Shown here one piece after another: positions 16,740 through 25,473 of a DNA stretch of 64,000 nt. Positions within the stretch are counted from its first letter, which is position 1. Each line of letters begins with the position of its first letter. The notes below the pieces were generated by a model that worked only from the letters and a program-made list of their open reading frames with translations, was not told the origin of the DNA and ran no database searches. This DNA is from Litorivita pollutaquae (GTDB taxonomy: Bacteria > Pseudomonadota > Alphaproteobacteria > Rhodobacterales > Rhodobacteraceae): NCBI RefSeq assembly GCF_003205515.1, contig NZ_KZ826487.1, forward strand, positions 90,239-154,238, in the 5' to 3' direction. A program made the translations under genes and the position numbers.

Positions 16740-17549
16740 ATGGGCGAAGATCATCGCGGCCGTATGACCAAAGACGGCATCCGTATCCACGAAGAGGCAG
16801 ATTTTGCCGGCATGCATGCGGCGGGAAACTTGGCGGCAACAATCCTTGATGAGATCGCAGAGCACGTCTTTCCGGGGCAGACCACGGCTGAAATCGACCG
16901 TTTGATCGAAGAAAAGGTCAACGCAGCAGGGGCGAAATCGGCCACCATCGGTTATCGCGGTTATAAACACGCTTCGTGTATTTCGGTGAACCATGTGGTG
17001 TGTCACGGAATTCCCAGCGAAAAGACACTTAAAGACGGTGACATTCTCAACATCGACGTGACGGTGATTGTCGATGGATGGTATGGGGACACCAGCCGGA
17101 TGTATGTTGCGGGCAAACTTGGCCGCAAGGCCGAGCGACTCATTGAGGTCACGCATGATGCGTTGATGCGCGGCATTGACGTGGTCCGCCCCGGCGCGAC
17201 ATTTGGCGATATCGGCCATGCGATCCAAAGCTTTGTCGAAAGCCGCCGTATGTCTGTGGTGCGTGATTTTTGTGGTCACGGGCTTGGGCGCGTGTTTCAT
17301 TCTCCGCCCAATGTGTTGCACTATGGGCGTCCGGGCACAGAGGCTGTTCTGGAAGAAGGGATGTTTTTTACCATCGAGCCGATGGTGAATTTGGGCCGCC
17401 CCGAAACCAAAGTGCTTGCCGATGATTGGACTGCCGTGACGCGCGATAAATCGTTGACGGCGCAGTTCGAGCATTCGATCGGAGTAACCGCCGACGGGTT
17501 CGAGATTTTCACCCTATCCCCCGCCGGTACCTTTCACCCAACCTACTAA
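16740..17549 (+). CDS. map: Methionine aminopeptidase, type I
   Basis: 269 residues. The five metal ligands of MetAP-I are visible: Asp106 (NIDVT), Asp117 (YGDTSR), His180 (CGHGLG), Glu213 (TIEPM) and Glu244 (QFEHS). It removes the N-terminal methionine from nascent proteins. Cytosolic. Starts 106 bases after sfsA and is likely cotranscribed or from its own promoter. Confidence 0.97.
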   Translation: MGEDHRGRMTKDGIRIHEEADFAGMHAAGNLAATILDEIAEHVFPGQTTAEIDRLIEEKVNAAGAKSATIGYRGYKHASCISVNHVVCHGIPSEKTLKDGDILNIDVTVIVDGWYGDTSRMYVAGKLGRKAERLIEVTHDALMRGIDVVRPGATFGDIGHAIQSFVESRRMSVVRDFCGHGLGRVFHSPPNVLHYGRPGTEAVLEEGMFFTIEPMVNLGRPETKVLADDWTAVTRDKSLTAQFEHSIGVTADGFEIFTLSPAGTFHPTY

Positions 17550-17552
17550 GTA

Positions 17553-17584
17553 ACCAAAGCACTGAATAAATTACCAAAGCACTG
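17553..17584. repeat. Short direct repeat after map
   Basis: ACCAAAGCACTG occurs at 17553-17564 and again at 17573-17584, a 20-base period, directly after the map stop codon. It could be a two-site operator or a slippage duplication. Confidence 0.6.
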
Positions 17585-17750
17585 GTGAACCACCCACATA
17601 GGGATACACTGCAGTAATTACGATTTCGTGACGATCGTGGGCAGGGGAAAGCAATCCCCGAATTCCCCATTTGCATCCTTTCTGGCGCGTTTTGTGTTTT
17701 TTATCAGTTGGTTAAATGTGGTGCGGTGGCGGGTTGGCTCTTGAATGCGG

Positions 17751-17779
17751 CTTGCGCTTCGGTAATACCCTTCCCATCT
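17751..17779 (+). promoter_or_regulatory. Possible heat-shock-type promoter upstream of dctP
   Basis: CTTG, an 18-base spacer and CCCATCT resemble the alphaproteobacterial RpoH pattern (CTTG, 17-18, CYTATNT), with six of the seven -10 positions fitting. A transcript start near 17787 would give a 60-base leader. Short motifs like this arise by chance, so confidence is low. Confidence 0.25.
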
Positions 17780-17846
17780 TGATCCTGCTGCACTGCCGCA
17801 TGGCACCTGCCGCGTTTCCAATCGGGTAGCACAAGGAGGCCAATCT

Positions 17847-18893
17847 ATGAGCTTTATGAAATCCGCAGCCCTCGCCGCCGTTCTCGGCCTGACCGCCACC
17901 GCGTCCGTCGCGCAAGAGGTCACGCTTCGCTTCCAACATTTCGTTTCGCCCAACTCCGCGAACCCGAAATACTTCATCGAACCATGGGCGAAGAAAGTCG
18001 AAGCCGACAGCAATGGCCGGATTAAGGTCCAGGTCGTGCCCTTTATGCAGTTGGGAGGCAAAGCGCCCGAGCAATATGACTATGTCGCCGATGGTGTGAT
18101 TGACGGTGGTTGGGTGATCCCCGGATATCAACCGGGACGTTTTCCCGAAGCCGAAGCCATGGAAATGCCTTTTATGACCACCAAGAACGCCGAGGAAGCT
18201 TCGATCGCGGCGTGGGAGTTCACGCAAAAGCACCTTGCCGATGATTTCGCCGATGTGCATTTGATTGCCGCCCATATGCACGGGCCGGGAATCGTGCACA
18301 AACGCGCGGAAGAGATCAAAACCGTCGAAGATTTTGACGGTCTGAAGCTGCGCGGCCCGTCGCGCGCGGCGACGATGCTTTTGAACAAATTGGGCGCAAC
18401 GCCGATTGGCATGCCGGTGCCCGCTTTTCCCGAAGCTTTGTCCAAAGGTGTGGTTGATGGCGGTGTGATCACTTGGGAAATGGCGCCTTCGCTAAAGCTT
18501 GATGATCTGGCTGACAGCCATACCGATGTCGCCGGCGACAAAGCCTTCTACAACCTCTTTTTCATCTGGGCGATGAACAAGGACGTTTATGAAGGGTTGC
18601 CCGACGATCTGCGGGCTGTAATCGATGCCAATTCCGGCGCGGCGACATCGGCTTGGGCCGGGCGTGCACATGACTTGGGCGACAGGGATGGCCGCGCCGT
18701 CATGGAAGCCGCAGGCAACACGCTCGCCACGATTAGTGTGGAGGAAACGGCGCGGATTCAAGCTTTGGGCGATGAGGTTGTGGCCGACTGGATTGAAGAG
18801 GCCAATAAGGCCGGTCTCGATGGTCAATTGCTGATCGACGATGCCCGCGCCCTGGTCGCCAAATCCGCAGGCACCGCGCGTCCGCTGGAATAA
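17847..18893 (+). CDS. TRAP transporter substrate-binding protein, DctP family
   Basis: 348 residues with a cleavable signal peptide (AALAAVLGLTATASVAQ). The DctP features include VTLRFQHFVSPNS, LKLRGPSRAATMLLNKLGATPIGMPVPAFPEALSKGVVDG and NAEEASIAAWEF. It delivers an organic-acid-type ligand to a TRAP permease in the periplasm. No dctQ or dctM membrane gene lies beside it, so its partner must be elsewhere. The ATG is preceded by AAGGAGG. A terminator follows 20 bases after the stop. Confidence 0.92.
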   Translation: MSFMKSAALAAVLGLTATASVAQEVTLRFQHFVSPNSANPKYFIEPWAKKVEADSNGRIKVQVVPFMQLGGKAPEQYDYVADGVIDGGWVIPGYQPGRFPEAEAMEMPFMTTKNAEEASIAAWEFTQKHLADDFADVHLIAAHMHGPGIVHKRAEEIKTVEDFDGLKLRGPSRAATMLLNKLGATPIGMPVPAFPEALSKGVVDGGVITWEMAPSLKLDDLADSHTDVAGDKAFYNLFFIWAMNKDVYEGLPDDLRAVIDANSGAATSAWAGRAHDLGDRDGRAVMEAAGNTLATISVEETARIQALGDEVVADWIEEANKAGLDGQLLIDDARALVAKSAGTARPLE

Positions 18894-18912
18894 TAGCATG
18901 ACCAACTGCATT

Positions 18913-18942
18913 AAAGGCCGTCCCATATGGGGCGGCCTTTTG
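18913..18942 (+). terminator. Rho-independent terminator after dctP
   Basis: AAAGGCCG (18913-18920) pairs with CGGCCTTT (18933-18940), extended inside by CCC/GGG across a T/G pair, followed by TGTG. The A tract on the left allows some function on the other strand. Confidence 0.8.
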
Positions 18943-19017
18943 TGTTCGAGGGGGTCGTAAATGCGGGGAAAGGATGCGCTGCCGGAGGGCGGGCATCCGC
19001 CGAAGCGGCAAGGTGAT

Positions 19018-19578
19018 TTAGGCTTTCTCCAAGAGTGAAATCACCGTGCCGCCGTATTTGCGCGCATCCAACACCTGCCATCCGGCGGGCGGGGTGATTG
19101 CCGCGCTTTCTTCCCAGACGATAAGCGCCTGATCGTCGATCCATCCGCCCGCCAATGCGGCTTTGAGCGCGGCTTCGCCCATTTGTTTGCCGTAGGGCGG
19201 GTCAAGAAACACCAAATCGAAGGGTGCACCCTCATGTGCGGGCAATTTGCGCGCATCGCGGCGGAAAATCTGGCAGGCGGTCTTGGCCTCGCACAGCGCG
19301 ATATTCTGGGTCAGTATTTTTTGTGCCACGCGCCCGTCCTCGATGAAACACACGGCATCCGCCCCACGTGACAGCGCCTCAAGTCCGAGCGCGCCGGTGC
19401 CGGCAAATATGTCCAGCACCCGCGCCCCGCCCAAAGGGTCGCCGAAACGCCCGCCGCCTAAAACATTGAACAGGCTCTCGCGCACGCGGTCTGTGGTCGG
19501 ACGCAAATGCGCGCCCGCATCGCCCTTACCAACCGAGGCCAAAGCGCGGCCTTTGAATGCGCCGGCGATGATCCTCAT
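19018..19578 (-). CDS. rsmD: 16S rRNA (guanine(966)-N(2))-methyltransferase
   Basis: 186 residues. MRIIAGAFKGRAL, RPTTDRVRESLFNVL, VLDIFAGTGALGLEALSRGA (SAM site) and the catalytic DLVFLDPPYG motif define RsmD, which methylates G966 of 16S rRNA in the 30S subunit. The start overlaps the end of the upstream flavoprotein gene by four bases. Confidence 0.95.
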   Translation of the reverse strand: MRIIAGAFKGRALASVGKGDAGAHLRPTTDRVRESLFNVLGGGRFGDPLGGARVLDIFAGTGALGLEALSRGADAVCFIEDGRVAQKILTQNIALCEAKTACQIFRRDARKLPAHEGAPFDLVFLDPPYGKQMGEAALKAALAGGWIDDQALIVWEESAAITPPAGWQVLDARKYGGTVISLLEKA

Positions 19579-20786
19579 CTCAGCAGGCTCTTGAGATCGG
19601 TGTCGGGGTCGTCGATCAAGGCCGGATCGGGGGATTTCCCACCGTCTATCAATCGTTTCCCCACCATATAGGCGCGTGGATCATTGGCCGCATCGACGGC
19701 CAGCAATGTCGCGCCACGGTAATACCAAAAGGACATTGCGCCGTCTTTGTCGCCCGTCCGCGTGATGATCCGGTCATAGCCGCTGTTCAATCCTGCGATT
19801 TGTAATTTGACGTCATATTGGTCGGACCAGAACCACGGCTGCGGCACATAGGGTTTATGCGCCCCCATGATATTTTCAGCCACGCATTCGGCCATATCAA
19901 TCGCGTTGGGCACGGATTCGAGCCGCAGCATCCCGCCCTCATGTGGGAAGCTGGCGCAATCGCCTGCGGCCCAAATTGACGGGTCTGATGTCTGGCCAAA
20001 TTCATTGACCTTGATGCCGTTTTCGACAGTCACCCCCGCCGCTTCGGCGAGTCCGGCGCGGGGCCGGATGCCGACACCCACCACGGCAAAATCCACCTCC
20101 AGATGGCTGCCGTCGCTCAGGTCAGCGCCGCTGACATGGCCCGTGCCCGTCAGCCGGAGCAGGCCGGTGCCTTCACGAATATCAACGCCATGCGCGGCGT
20201 GAAGCGCGCGGAAATAAGCGGAGGTTTCGGGGCTGGCGACACGTTGCAAAATGCGTTCGGCCATTTCAACCAGAACCACATGCAAACCGCGTTTGGCCGC
20301 GACGGCGGCGGCTTCCAATCCGATATATCCGCCCCCGACAATCAGCACCCGTTTCCCCGCCACAAAATAGGGGGCCATTGCATCCACATCATGCAGATCG
20401 CGCACGGTGAAGACCCCGTCCAAATCACCGCCAATGGCGCGGGGCAGGCGGATCGGCTCTGATCCGGTGGTCAGGGCCAATTGGTCATACCCAAGCGTTT
20501 CCCCCGTAGCGAGCGTCAGAAGTTTATCCTGCGGCAGGATCGCCGCGACCTCGGCTCCCTTGCGCAGGGTGATATTTTGCTCGGCGTAAAAACTCTCGGG
20601 GCGCAGGAACAGGCGCGCGCGCTCCATTTCGCCAAGCAGGTATTTCTTTGACAAAGGCGGGCGTTGATAGGGCGGGGCATTCTCGCCGCCGATCAATGTG
20701 ATCGCGCCCTCAAACCCCAATCCGCGCAGCTTTGCGGTCAATGAGGCCCCGGCTTGGCCCGCTCCGATCACGACAATATGGCTCAT
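19575..20786 (-). CDS. FAD-dependent ferredoxin reductase-like oxidoreductase
   Basis: 403-residue flavoprotein with two Rossmann folds: FAD-binding IVVIGAGQAGASLTAKLRGLG at the N-terminus and NAD(P)H-binding VLIVGGGYIGLEAAAVAAKRG near 150. YQRPPLSKKYLLGE and WAAGDCASFPH are typical of putidaredoxin/rhodocoxin-type ferredoxin reductases, which pass electrons from NADH to a ferredoxin. No P450 or ferredoxin gene is adjacent. Coupled to rsmD by a four-base overlap. Confidence 0.9.
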   Translation of the reverse strand: MSHIVVIGAGQAGASLTAKLRGLGFEGAITLIGGENAPPYQRPPLSKKYLLGEMERARLFLRPESFYAEQNITLRKGAEVAAILPQDKLLTLATGETLGYDQLALTTGSEPIRLPRAIGGDLDGVFTVRDLHDVDAMAPYFVAGKRVLIVGGGYIGLEAAAVAAKRGLHVVLVEMAERILQRVASPETSAYFRALHAAHGVDIREGTGLLRLTGTGHVSGADLSDGSHLEVDFAVVGVGIRPRAGLAEAAGVTVENGIKVNEFGQTSDPSIWAAGDCASFPHEGGMLRLESVPNAIDMAECVAENIMGAHKPYVPQPWFWSDQYDVKLQIAGLNSGYDRIITRTGDKDGAMSFWYYRGATLLAVDAANDPRAYMVGKRLIDGGKSPDPALIDDPDTDLKSLLR

Positions 20787-20882
20787 CGCGCCCGTCCTTT
20801 CACAAGTTTCCTATGGCCCGCGTAGGGCGCGCGCCTGTATGCTGTTCCAGACGTATCACAATGACAGACAGGATAAAGACGA

Positions 20883-21371
20883 ATGACACTCAAGGTTGGA
20901 GACAAATTGCCCGAGGCGACGCTTGTTGGCATGGGGCCAAAGGGGCCCGCGCCCGTAGCATTGAGCGACAAGCTCAACGGGCGCAAGGTGGTGATCTTTG
21001 CCGTGCCCGGCGCGTTTACCAGCGTATGCAGCACCGCCCATGTGCCGAGCTTTATCCGCACCAAGGGCGATTTTGACGCCAAAGGCGTTGATGAAATTAT
21101 CTGCGTCTCGGTCAACGATCCCTTTGTGATGGACGCATGGGGCGAGAGCACCGGTGCGACAGCGGCGGGGCTGACCATGCTTGGTGATCCGCAAAGCGAG
21201 TTCACCAAAGCCATCGGTATGGATTTCACCGCCCCCCCCGCAGGGCTGATCGCGCGCTCCAAACGCTACGCGATGCTGGTCGAGGATGGCGTTGTTTCGG
21301 TCTTCAACGCGGAAGAAAACCCCGGCATGTGCGAAGTCTCTGCCGGTGAAGGATTGCTGGCCGAGATTTAA
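20883..21371 (+). CDS. Peroxiredoxin, Prx5/AhpE-like
   Basis: 162-residue thiol peroxidase of the Prx5 group. The peroxidatic cysteine is Cys49 in VPGAFTSVCS, and other cysteines are at 74 and near 150. It reduces H2O2 and alkyl hydroperoxides, probably with glutathione or glutaredoxin. Complete, divergent from the flavoprotein gene, with its own terminator. Confidence 0.94.
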   Translation: MTLKVGDKLPEATLVGMGPKGPAPVALSDKLNGRKVVIFAVPGAFTSVCSTAHVPSFIRTKGDFDAKGVDEIICVSVNDPFVMDAWGESTGATAAGLTMLGDPQSEFTKAIGMDFTAPPAGLIARSKRYAMLVEDGVVSVFNAEENPGMCEVSAGEGLLAEI

Positions 21372-21422
21372 GGCGCGTCGCCTTGCGGGATGCAGTATCC
21401 CGCGATGTTGCACTACGGCATA

Positions 21423-21451
21423 AAAGGGCGCTCCGGATCGGGGCGCCCTTT
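21423..21451 (+). terminator. Rho-independent terminator after the peroxiredoxin gene
   Basis: A 13-pair stem (21423-21435 with 21439-21451, one T-G pair) around a three-base loop, starting AAAGGGCG and ending CGCCCTTT, followed by GTATAAA. Confidence 0.8.
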
Positions 21452-21681
21452 GTATAAATGGTTTTTTGCCTTGGGACCGCGATATGCGGCCTGCCGGTTT
21501 GGGGCGCGGCTGATGACTTGCGGCACGGCCAATCGGCCCATCCGGCCAAGGCGCGATGCAAAGCCCGCAGGCAGATGAAGAGCCGCAGGCACGGTGCCCG
21601 TTGCGGTAGAGGGAACTATGCCGGCAGGCGGTTTGCCCCATGCGGTGCACGGCGCGTGTCATGCGGCAAACCGCGCAGCCG
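21452..21681. other. Spacer between convergent genes, no supported gene
   Basis: About 230 bases between the peroxiredoxin terminator and the end of the MscS gene. The open frames here have no recognisable features. Confidence 0.4.
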
Positions 21682-22542
21682 TTATTCTGAGCTCTGCGTG
21701 ACCTGATACATGGTCCGTGTCGGGAACGGAATGTCGATGCCGCCTTCGTCAAAGGCCTCTTTGATCGCCCGGGTCATATCGGCGCGGAAGGCGAAATAAT
21801 CGCTCGATGCGCACCAGACGCGCACCAGAAAATCAACCGAACTGTCGCCCAAATTGGTGACCTGAATAAATGGTTCGGGGTCGCTCATAGCACGTGGATC
21901 GGACAGGATCGTGGCGCGGATGATGTCATCGGCGTTCTTCAAATTCGCGCCGTATCCAACACCAAATGTCCATTCGGCGCGCCGCGTGTTATTGGAGGAA
22001 TAGTTGCTGATCACATTGCCCCAAACTTCTGAATTGGGAATGATCACCTGCGCATTGCTGAGGTCCGCCAGTTCGGTAAAGTTTAAAGAGATGTCTTTGA
22101 CGGTGCCGGTTTGGCCTGCGACTTCGACAAAATCTCCGATTTTAATCGGGCGAAACAGGATGATCATCACCCCTGCGGCGACGTTCGAAAGCGTCCCTTG
22201 CAGCGCCAGCCCAATCGCCAGCCCGGCCGCACCGATAACGGCCACAATCGAGGTGGTTTGAATCCCGAAGGTATTGAGAACAAACAAAACCGCAAAGGCG
22301 AGGATGGTATATCGGGCAATGTTTCCGAGGAAGTTGAACAGCGTGCTGTCGAGGCGGGCATAGGCCTCGCCCATGCGCACCAACCGCCGCCGCGCCCATC
22401 CGGCGACGATAAATCCGAGCAGTAAGATCAGCAGTGCCGAGACCACCGACCCCAAAGCCGAGGCGAGGAATTCCAGCGTCAAAACATCAGAAATTGAGGT
22501 GCCGTTATAAATGTCGGTGTGGAGGAGTTCTGTCAAAGTCAT
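21682..22542 (-). CDS. MscS-family mechanosensitive ion channel
   Basis: 286 residues with three N-terminal membrane helices. TM3 is the Gly/Ala-rich pore helix [33 protein letters not shown], followed by the beta domain ([39 protein letters not shown]). It opens under membrane tension to release solutes on osmotic down-shock. The start overlaps the end of the dehydratase gene by four bases. Confidence 0.95.
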   Translation of the reverse strand: MTLTELLHTDIYNGTSISDVLTLEFLASALGSVVSALLILLLGFIVAGWARRRLVRMGEAYARLDSTLFNFLGNIARYTILAFAVLFVLNTFGIQTTSIVAVIGAAGLAIGLALQGTLSNVAAGVMIILFRPIKIGDFVEVAGQTGTVKDISLNFTELADLSNAQVIIPNSEVWGNVISNYSSNNTRRAEWTFGVGYGANLKNADDIIRATILSDPRAMSDPEPFIQVTNLGDSSVDFLVRVWCASSDYFAFRADMTRAIKEAFDEGGIDIPFPTRTMYQVTQSSE

Positions 22543-22835
22543 TGTGCCAGTTGGTCCATTTTTCGTGCCAGTTTTGCATCCAAGGGTGTCAATCCACCTG
22601 CGTCATGGGTGGTCAGCGTGACGCTGACACGGTTGTAGATATTGCTCCATTCAGGATGGTGATCCCATTTTTCCGCCCAAAGAGCCGCACGGGTCATAAA
22701 GGCAAAGGCCTGTGTGAAGTCCTCGAAGGTGAAGGTTTTGGAAAGGGCATCGCGGGTTTCCTCGACACACCATCCGGTCGCTTTCAACGGCTCCAGAAGC
22801 GGGCCTCGGCCGGTATCGCTTAGGCGTTCGGTCAT
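22539..22835 (-). CDS. phhB: 4a-hydroxytetrahydrobiopterin dehydratase
   Basis: 98-residue pterin-4a-carbinolamine dehydratase: the [50 protein letters not shown] region contains the EKWDHHPEW active-site histidines. It recycles the pterin cofactor of aromatic amino acid hydroxylases, or acts in molybdopterin metabolism. Short overlaps with both neighbours indicate a minus-strand operon. Confidence 0.93.
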   Translation of the reverse strand: MTERLSDTGRGPLLEPLKATGWCVEETRDALSKTFTFEDFTQAFAFMTRAALWAEKWDHHPEWSNIYNRVSVTLTTHDAGGLTPLDAKLARKMDQLAQ

Positions 22836-24019
22836 TGGGGATCCTCGTCAGAATTGGATTTTCGGAATGGACCATAGTCGGTCAGAACGTCGATGTCTTG
22901 GTCTATGGCGCGGGTTTCTGCCGTGAGGAACTCGCTTACGGCGCGGGCAAAGCCGGCATCAGCAATCCAATGCAACGAATGGGTTTTTGCCGGAAGATAG
23001 CCACGCGCCAATTTGTGTTCGCCCTGCGCCCCCGCTTCGACGCGGGACAAACCCTGTTGGATCGCGAAATCTATCGCGCGGTAGTAGCAAAGTTCGAAAT
23101 GCAAGCACGGGTGATCCTCTAAGCAGCCCCAGTATCTTCCAAACAACGCGTCAGAGCCAATAAAGTTCAATGCGCCGGCAATGTATTTGCCGTCCCGTTC
23201 GGCCAGCACCAATAAAATATCGTCTCTCAAGCTCTCTTGTGCGCAATCAAAAAAGCTGCGGGTCAGGTAAGGCGTGCCCCATTTGCGCGCTCCGGTGTCT
23301 TGATAAAACGCCCAGAACGCATCCCAATGTTCCGGCTCGATTTGATCGCCGGTGAGCATATGGATCTGCCCGCCGAAGGTGGCGGCTTGCGCGCGCTCCT
23401 TGCGGATGTTCTTACGTTTGCGCGAGGACAGGGACGCAAGGAAGTCGTCGAAATCGGCGTAGCCGTCATTCGTCCAATGAAATTGTTGGCTGGCCCGGGG
23501 CATCAAGCCCATCGCACGGCCTGCGGCCGCTTCGTCTTCGGTGCAAAACGTGATGTGTAGCGATGAAATGTTATTGGTCGCGGCCAATTCTACCGCCCCC
23601 TGGACCAAGGCGCTTTGACCTTGAATCTCGTGCCCCTTACGGGTCAGCAGCCGACGCCCGGAGACGGGTGTAAACGGCACGGCAATTTGCAATTTCGGAT
23701 AATATTGCCCACCGGCGCGCGCATAGGCTTCGGCCCATCCGTGGTCGAAAATATATTCGCCTTGACTGTGGGATTTGGCATAGAGCGGTGCGACCGCGAT
23801 GATGGCACCCTCTTGCCGCGCCAGCAGATAATGCGGTTCCCATCCGGTGCCACGCCCGACCGATCCGCTGTCTTCGAGGGCCTTGAGAAAGCGGTAGGTG
23901 GTGAAGGGATCGGCAGGTCGTCCGGCCATATCATCGGCACAGGCGCAGGCATCCCAATCGCTCTGCCCGATGGCAGATATATGGCTCACCGCTTCGATTT
24001 CGATCGCTGTTTCGCTCAT
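22832..24019 (-). CDS. GNAT-type acyltransferase, COG3146 / DUF482 family
   Basis: 395 residues. The family is recognised by [95 protein letters not shown] and [14 protein letters not shown]. These proteins are predicted N-acyltransferases with a FemAB-like double GNAT fold. Substrate unknown. The start MSETAIEIE at 24019 is chosen over an upstream in-frame ATG at 24061 that overlaps the spacer. Confidence 0.88.
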   Translation of the reverse strand: MSETAIEIEAVSHISAIGQSDWDACACADDMAGRPADPFTTYRFLKALEDSGSVGRGTGWEPHYLLARQEGAIIAVAPLYAKSHSQGEYIFDHGWAEAYARAGGQYYPKLQIAVPFTPVSGRRLLTRKGHEIQGQSALVQGAVELAATNNISSLHITFCTEDEAAAGRAMGLMPRASQQFHWTNDGYADFDDFLASLSSRKRKNIRKERAQAATFGGQIHMLTGDQIEPEHWDAFWAFYQDTGARKWGTPYLTRSFFDCAQESLRDDILLVLAERDGKYIAGALNFIGSDALFGRYWGCLEDHPCLHFELCYYRAIDFAIQQGLSRVEAGAQGEHKLARGYLPAKTHSLHWIADAGFARAVSEFLTAETRAIDQDIDVLTDYGPFRKSNSDEDPQ

Positions 24020-24086
24020 ATACCTATCTTCGTGCCTTGGGGCCGCGCGGCCTATCTCCAATTATTTGGGTCTACAGAGGCCGGAT

Positions 24087-24869
24087 TCAAGCGGGGATTT
24101 CAGCCGCATAGCCCTCGAAAGTGATATTTTGCGCAATGCGCCGTGCGCGGGTTTCTTGAGCACGGGAACGGATCGTCCAACACAAGACCCCCGCACCGCG
24201 TGTTTTGAGGTCCGCCACACGAGCGCGGGAGAGGTCTTCAGCTTGGTGGCTGATAAAGCTGGCGCCCGCCGCATCATAATCTGGAATGGCGCGCAGGCGC
24301 GCGCGCTTGGCCGCATTCAACATCGGCCAATCCTCCGCCGCATAGTCACAAGTGGTGATTCCGCGCGGCACATCGGGTGCCAGAGCGGCCATTTGAATGA
24401 CCGAATGTGGATTAAAGGACATCACCGCGACCGGGCCGCGATATCCGGTAAGCGCCATGGCCACCGCCTGTTCCAATCGGCCGATGTTGGCGCCCAAGCC
24501 GCCGTCTTGATCTTTGATCTCGATGAGCAATGCGGCGCGCCCCGCGACAATGTCGAGAACGTCGGACAGCTGCGGCATGCCTCTGCCATCGCCGGCTTTG
24601 AGCGGAATGGTTTCAAGCGCGGCTGCGGTTTGCGCGTTGACGGCGCCTTTGCCTTCGGTCAATCGGTCGAGGGCATAATCATGAAACACCATGGCAGCGC
24701 CGTCTCGCGACAATTGCACGTCGATCTCGATACCATATCCGGCCTCAACAGCGGCGCGGATTGCGGCGCGGGAATTTTCCGGCCGGGCCTGTGCCAGATC
24801 CCAATAGGCCCGATGGGCCAGCGGGGCGCGCAAGAATGCGTCCGGCAGGGCGGGGGCGTTGGTGCTCAT
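24087..24869 (-). CDS. Glycerophosphodiester phosphodiesterase family protein
   Basis: 260-residue TIM-barrel phosphodiesterase. Catalytic motifs are HRAYWDLAQARPENS, YGIEIDVQLSRDG and MVFHDYALDRLTEGKG. It splits glycerophosphodiesters from phospholipid turnover into sn-glycerol-3-phosphate and an alcohol. No signal peptide, so cytosolic (UgpQ-like). The start overlaps the end of the RidA gene by four bases. Confidence 0.92.
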   Translation of the reverse strand: MSTNAPALPDAFLRAPLAHRAYWDLAQARPENSRAAIRAAVEAGYGIEIDVQLSRDGAAMVFHDYALDRLTEGKGAVNAQTAAALETIPLKAGDGRGMPQLSDVLDIVAGRAALLIEIKDQDGGLGANIGRLEQAVAMALTGYRGPVAVMSFNPHSVIQMAALAPDVPRGITTCDYAAEDWPMLNAAKRARLRAIPDYDAAGASFISHQAEDLSRARVADLKTRGAGVLCWTIRSRAQETRARRIAQNITFEGYAAEIPA

Positions 24870-25330
24870 TTGATTTGGAAAATGGCTTCGATTTCGACCG
24901 CAACGCCCAAGGGCAACGACGCCGCAGACACCGCCGAACGCGCGTGCCGTCCCGCGTCGCCAAGCGCCGCCACCATGAAATCCGATGCGCCGTTGATCAC
25001 CTGTGGTTGCTGGGTAAAGTCTGCGGTGGAGTTGACAAACCCCACCAGTTTGACCAAGCGCACCAGCCGCGATAGATCCCCGCCGCAGGCTGCTTTGGCC
25101 TGTGCCAGCAGTGAGATCGCACAGGTTTGTGCCGCTGCCGCTCCATCCTCGACCGTCAGATCAGCGCCGAGTTTTCCAGTGATCAACCCGTCGGGGCCGT
25201 TTGATATTTGCCCCGAGACATGCACCAAATCACCGACCTGCACGAAGGGAATGTAGTTGGCGGCAGGGGCGGGGGCATCGGGCAAGGTGATGCCCATATC
25301 GGCAAGGCGGGTTTCGATTTGGGGGCTCAT
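24866..25330 (-). CDS. RidA family protein
   Basis: 154 residues with the YjgF/RidA fold: VQVGDLVHVSGQISNGPDG, CAISLLAQAKAACGGDLSRLVRLVKLVGFVNST and the C-terminal RSAVSAASLPLGVAVEIEAIFQI. Such proteins hydrolyse reactive enamine/imine intermediates. Start at 25330 (MSPQIETRLADMGI) is preferred; an upstream ATG would add 14 unconserved residues. Confidence 0.92.
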   Translation of the reverse strand: MSPQIETRLADMGITLPDAPAPAANYIPFVQVGDLVHVSGQISNGPDGLITGKLGADLTVEDGAAAAQTCAISLLAQAKAACGGDLSRLVRLVKLVGFVNSTADFTQQPQVINGASDFMVAALGDAGRHARSAVSAASLPLGVAVEIEAIFQIK

Positions 25331-25473
25331 GGCGCATCTCCATTGCAGGGCATTTGAGGCGTTCGCGGCCAAGCTAACGCGCGGATCGCGGGTTGCACAG
25401 AGACAAATGATCGATCCGGCACGGGAAACGGGCGGCCGATTGGATCGCGTCGCCCGGTTTTGTTCCGTGCGGT

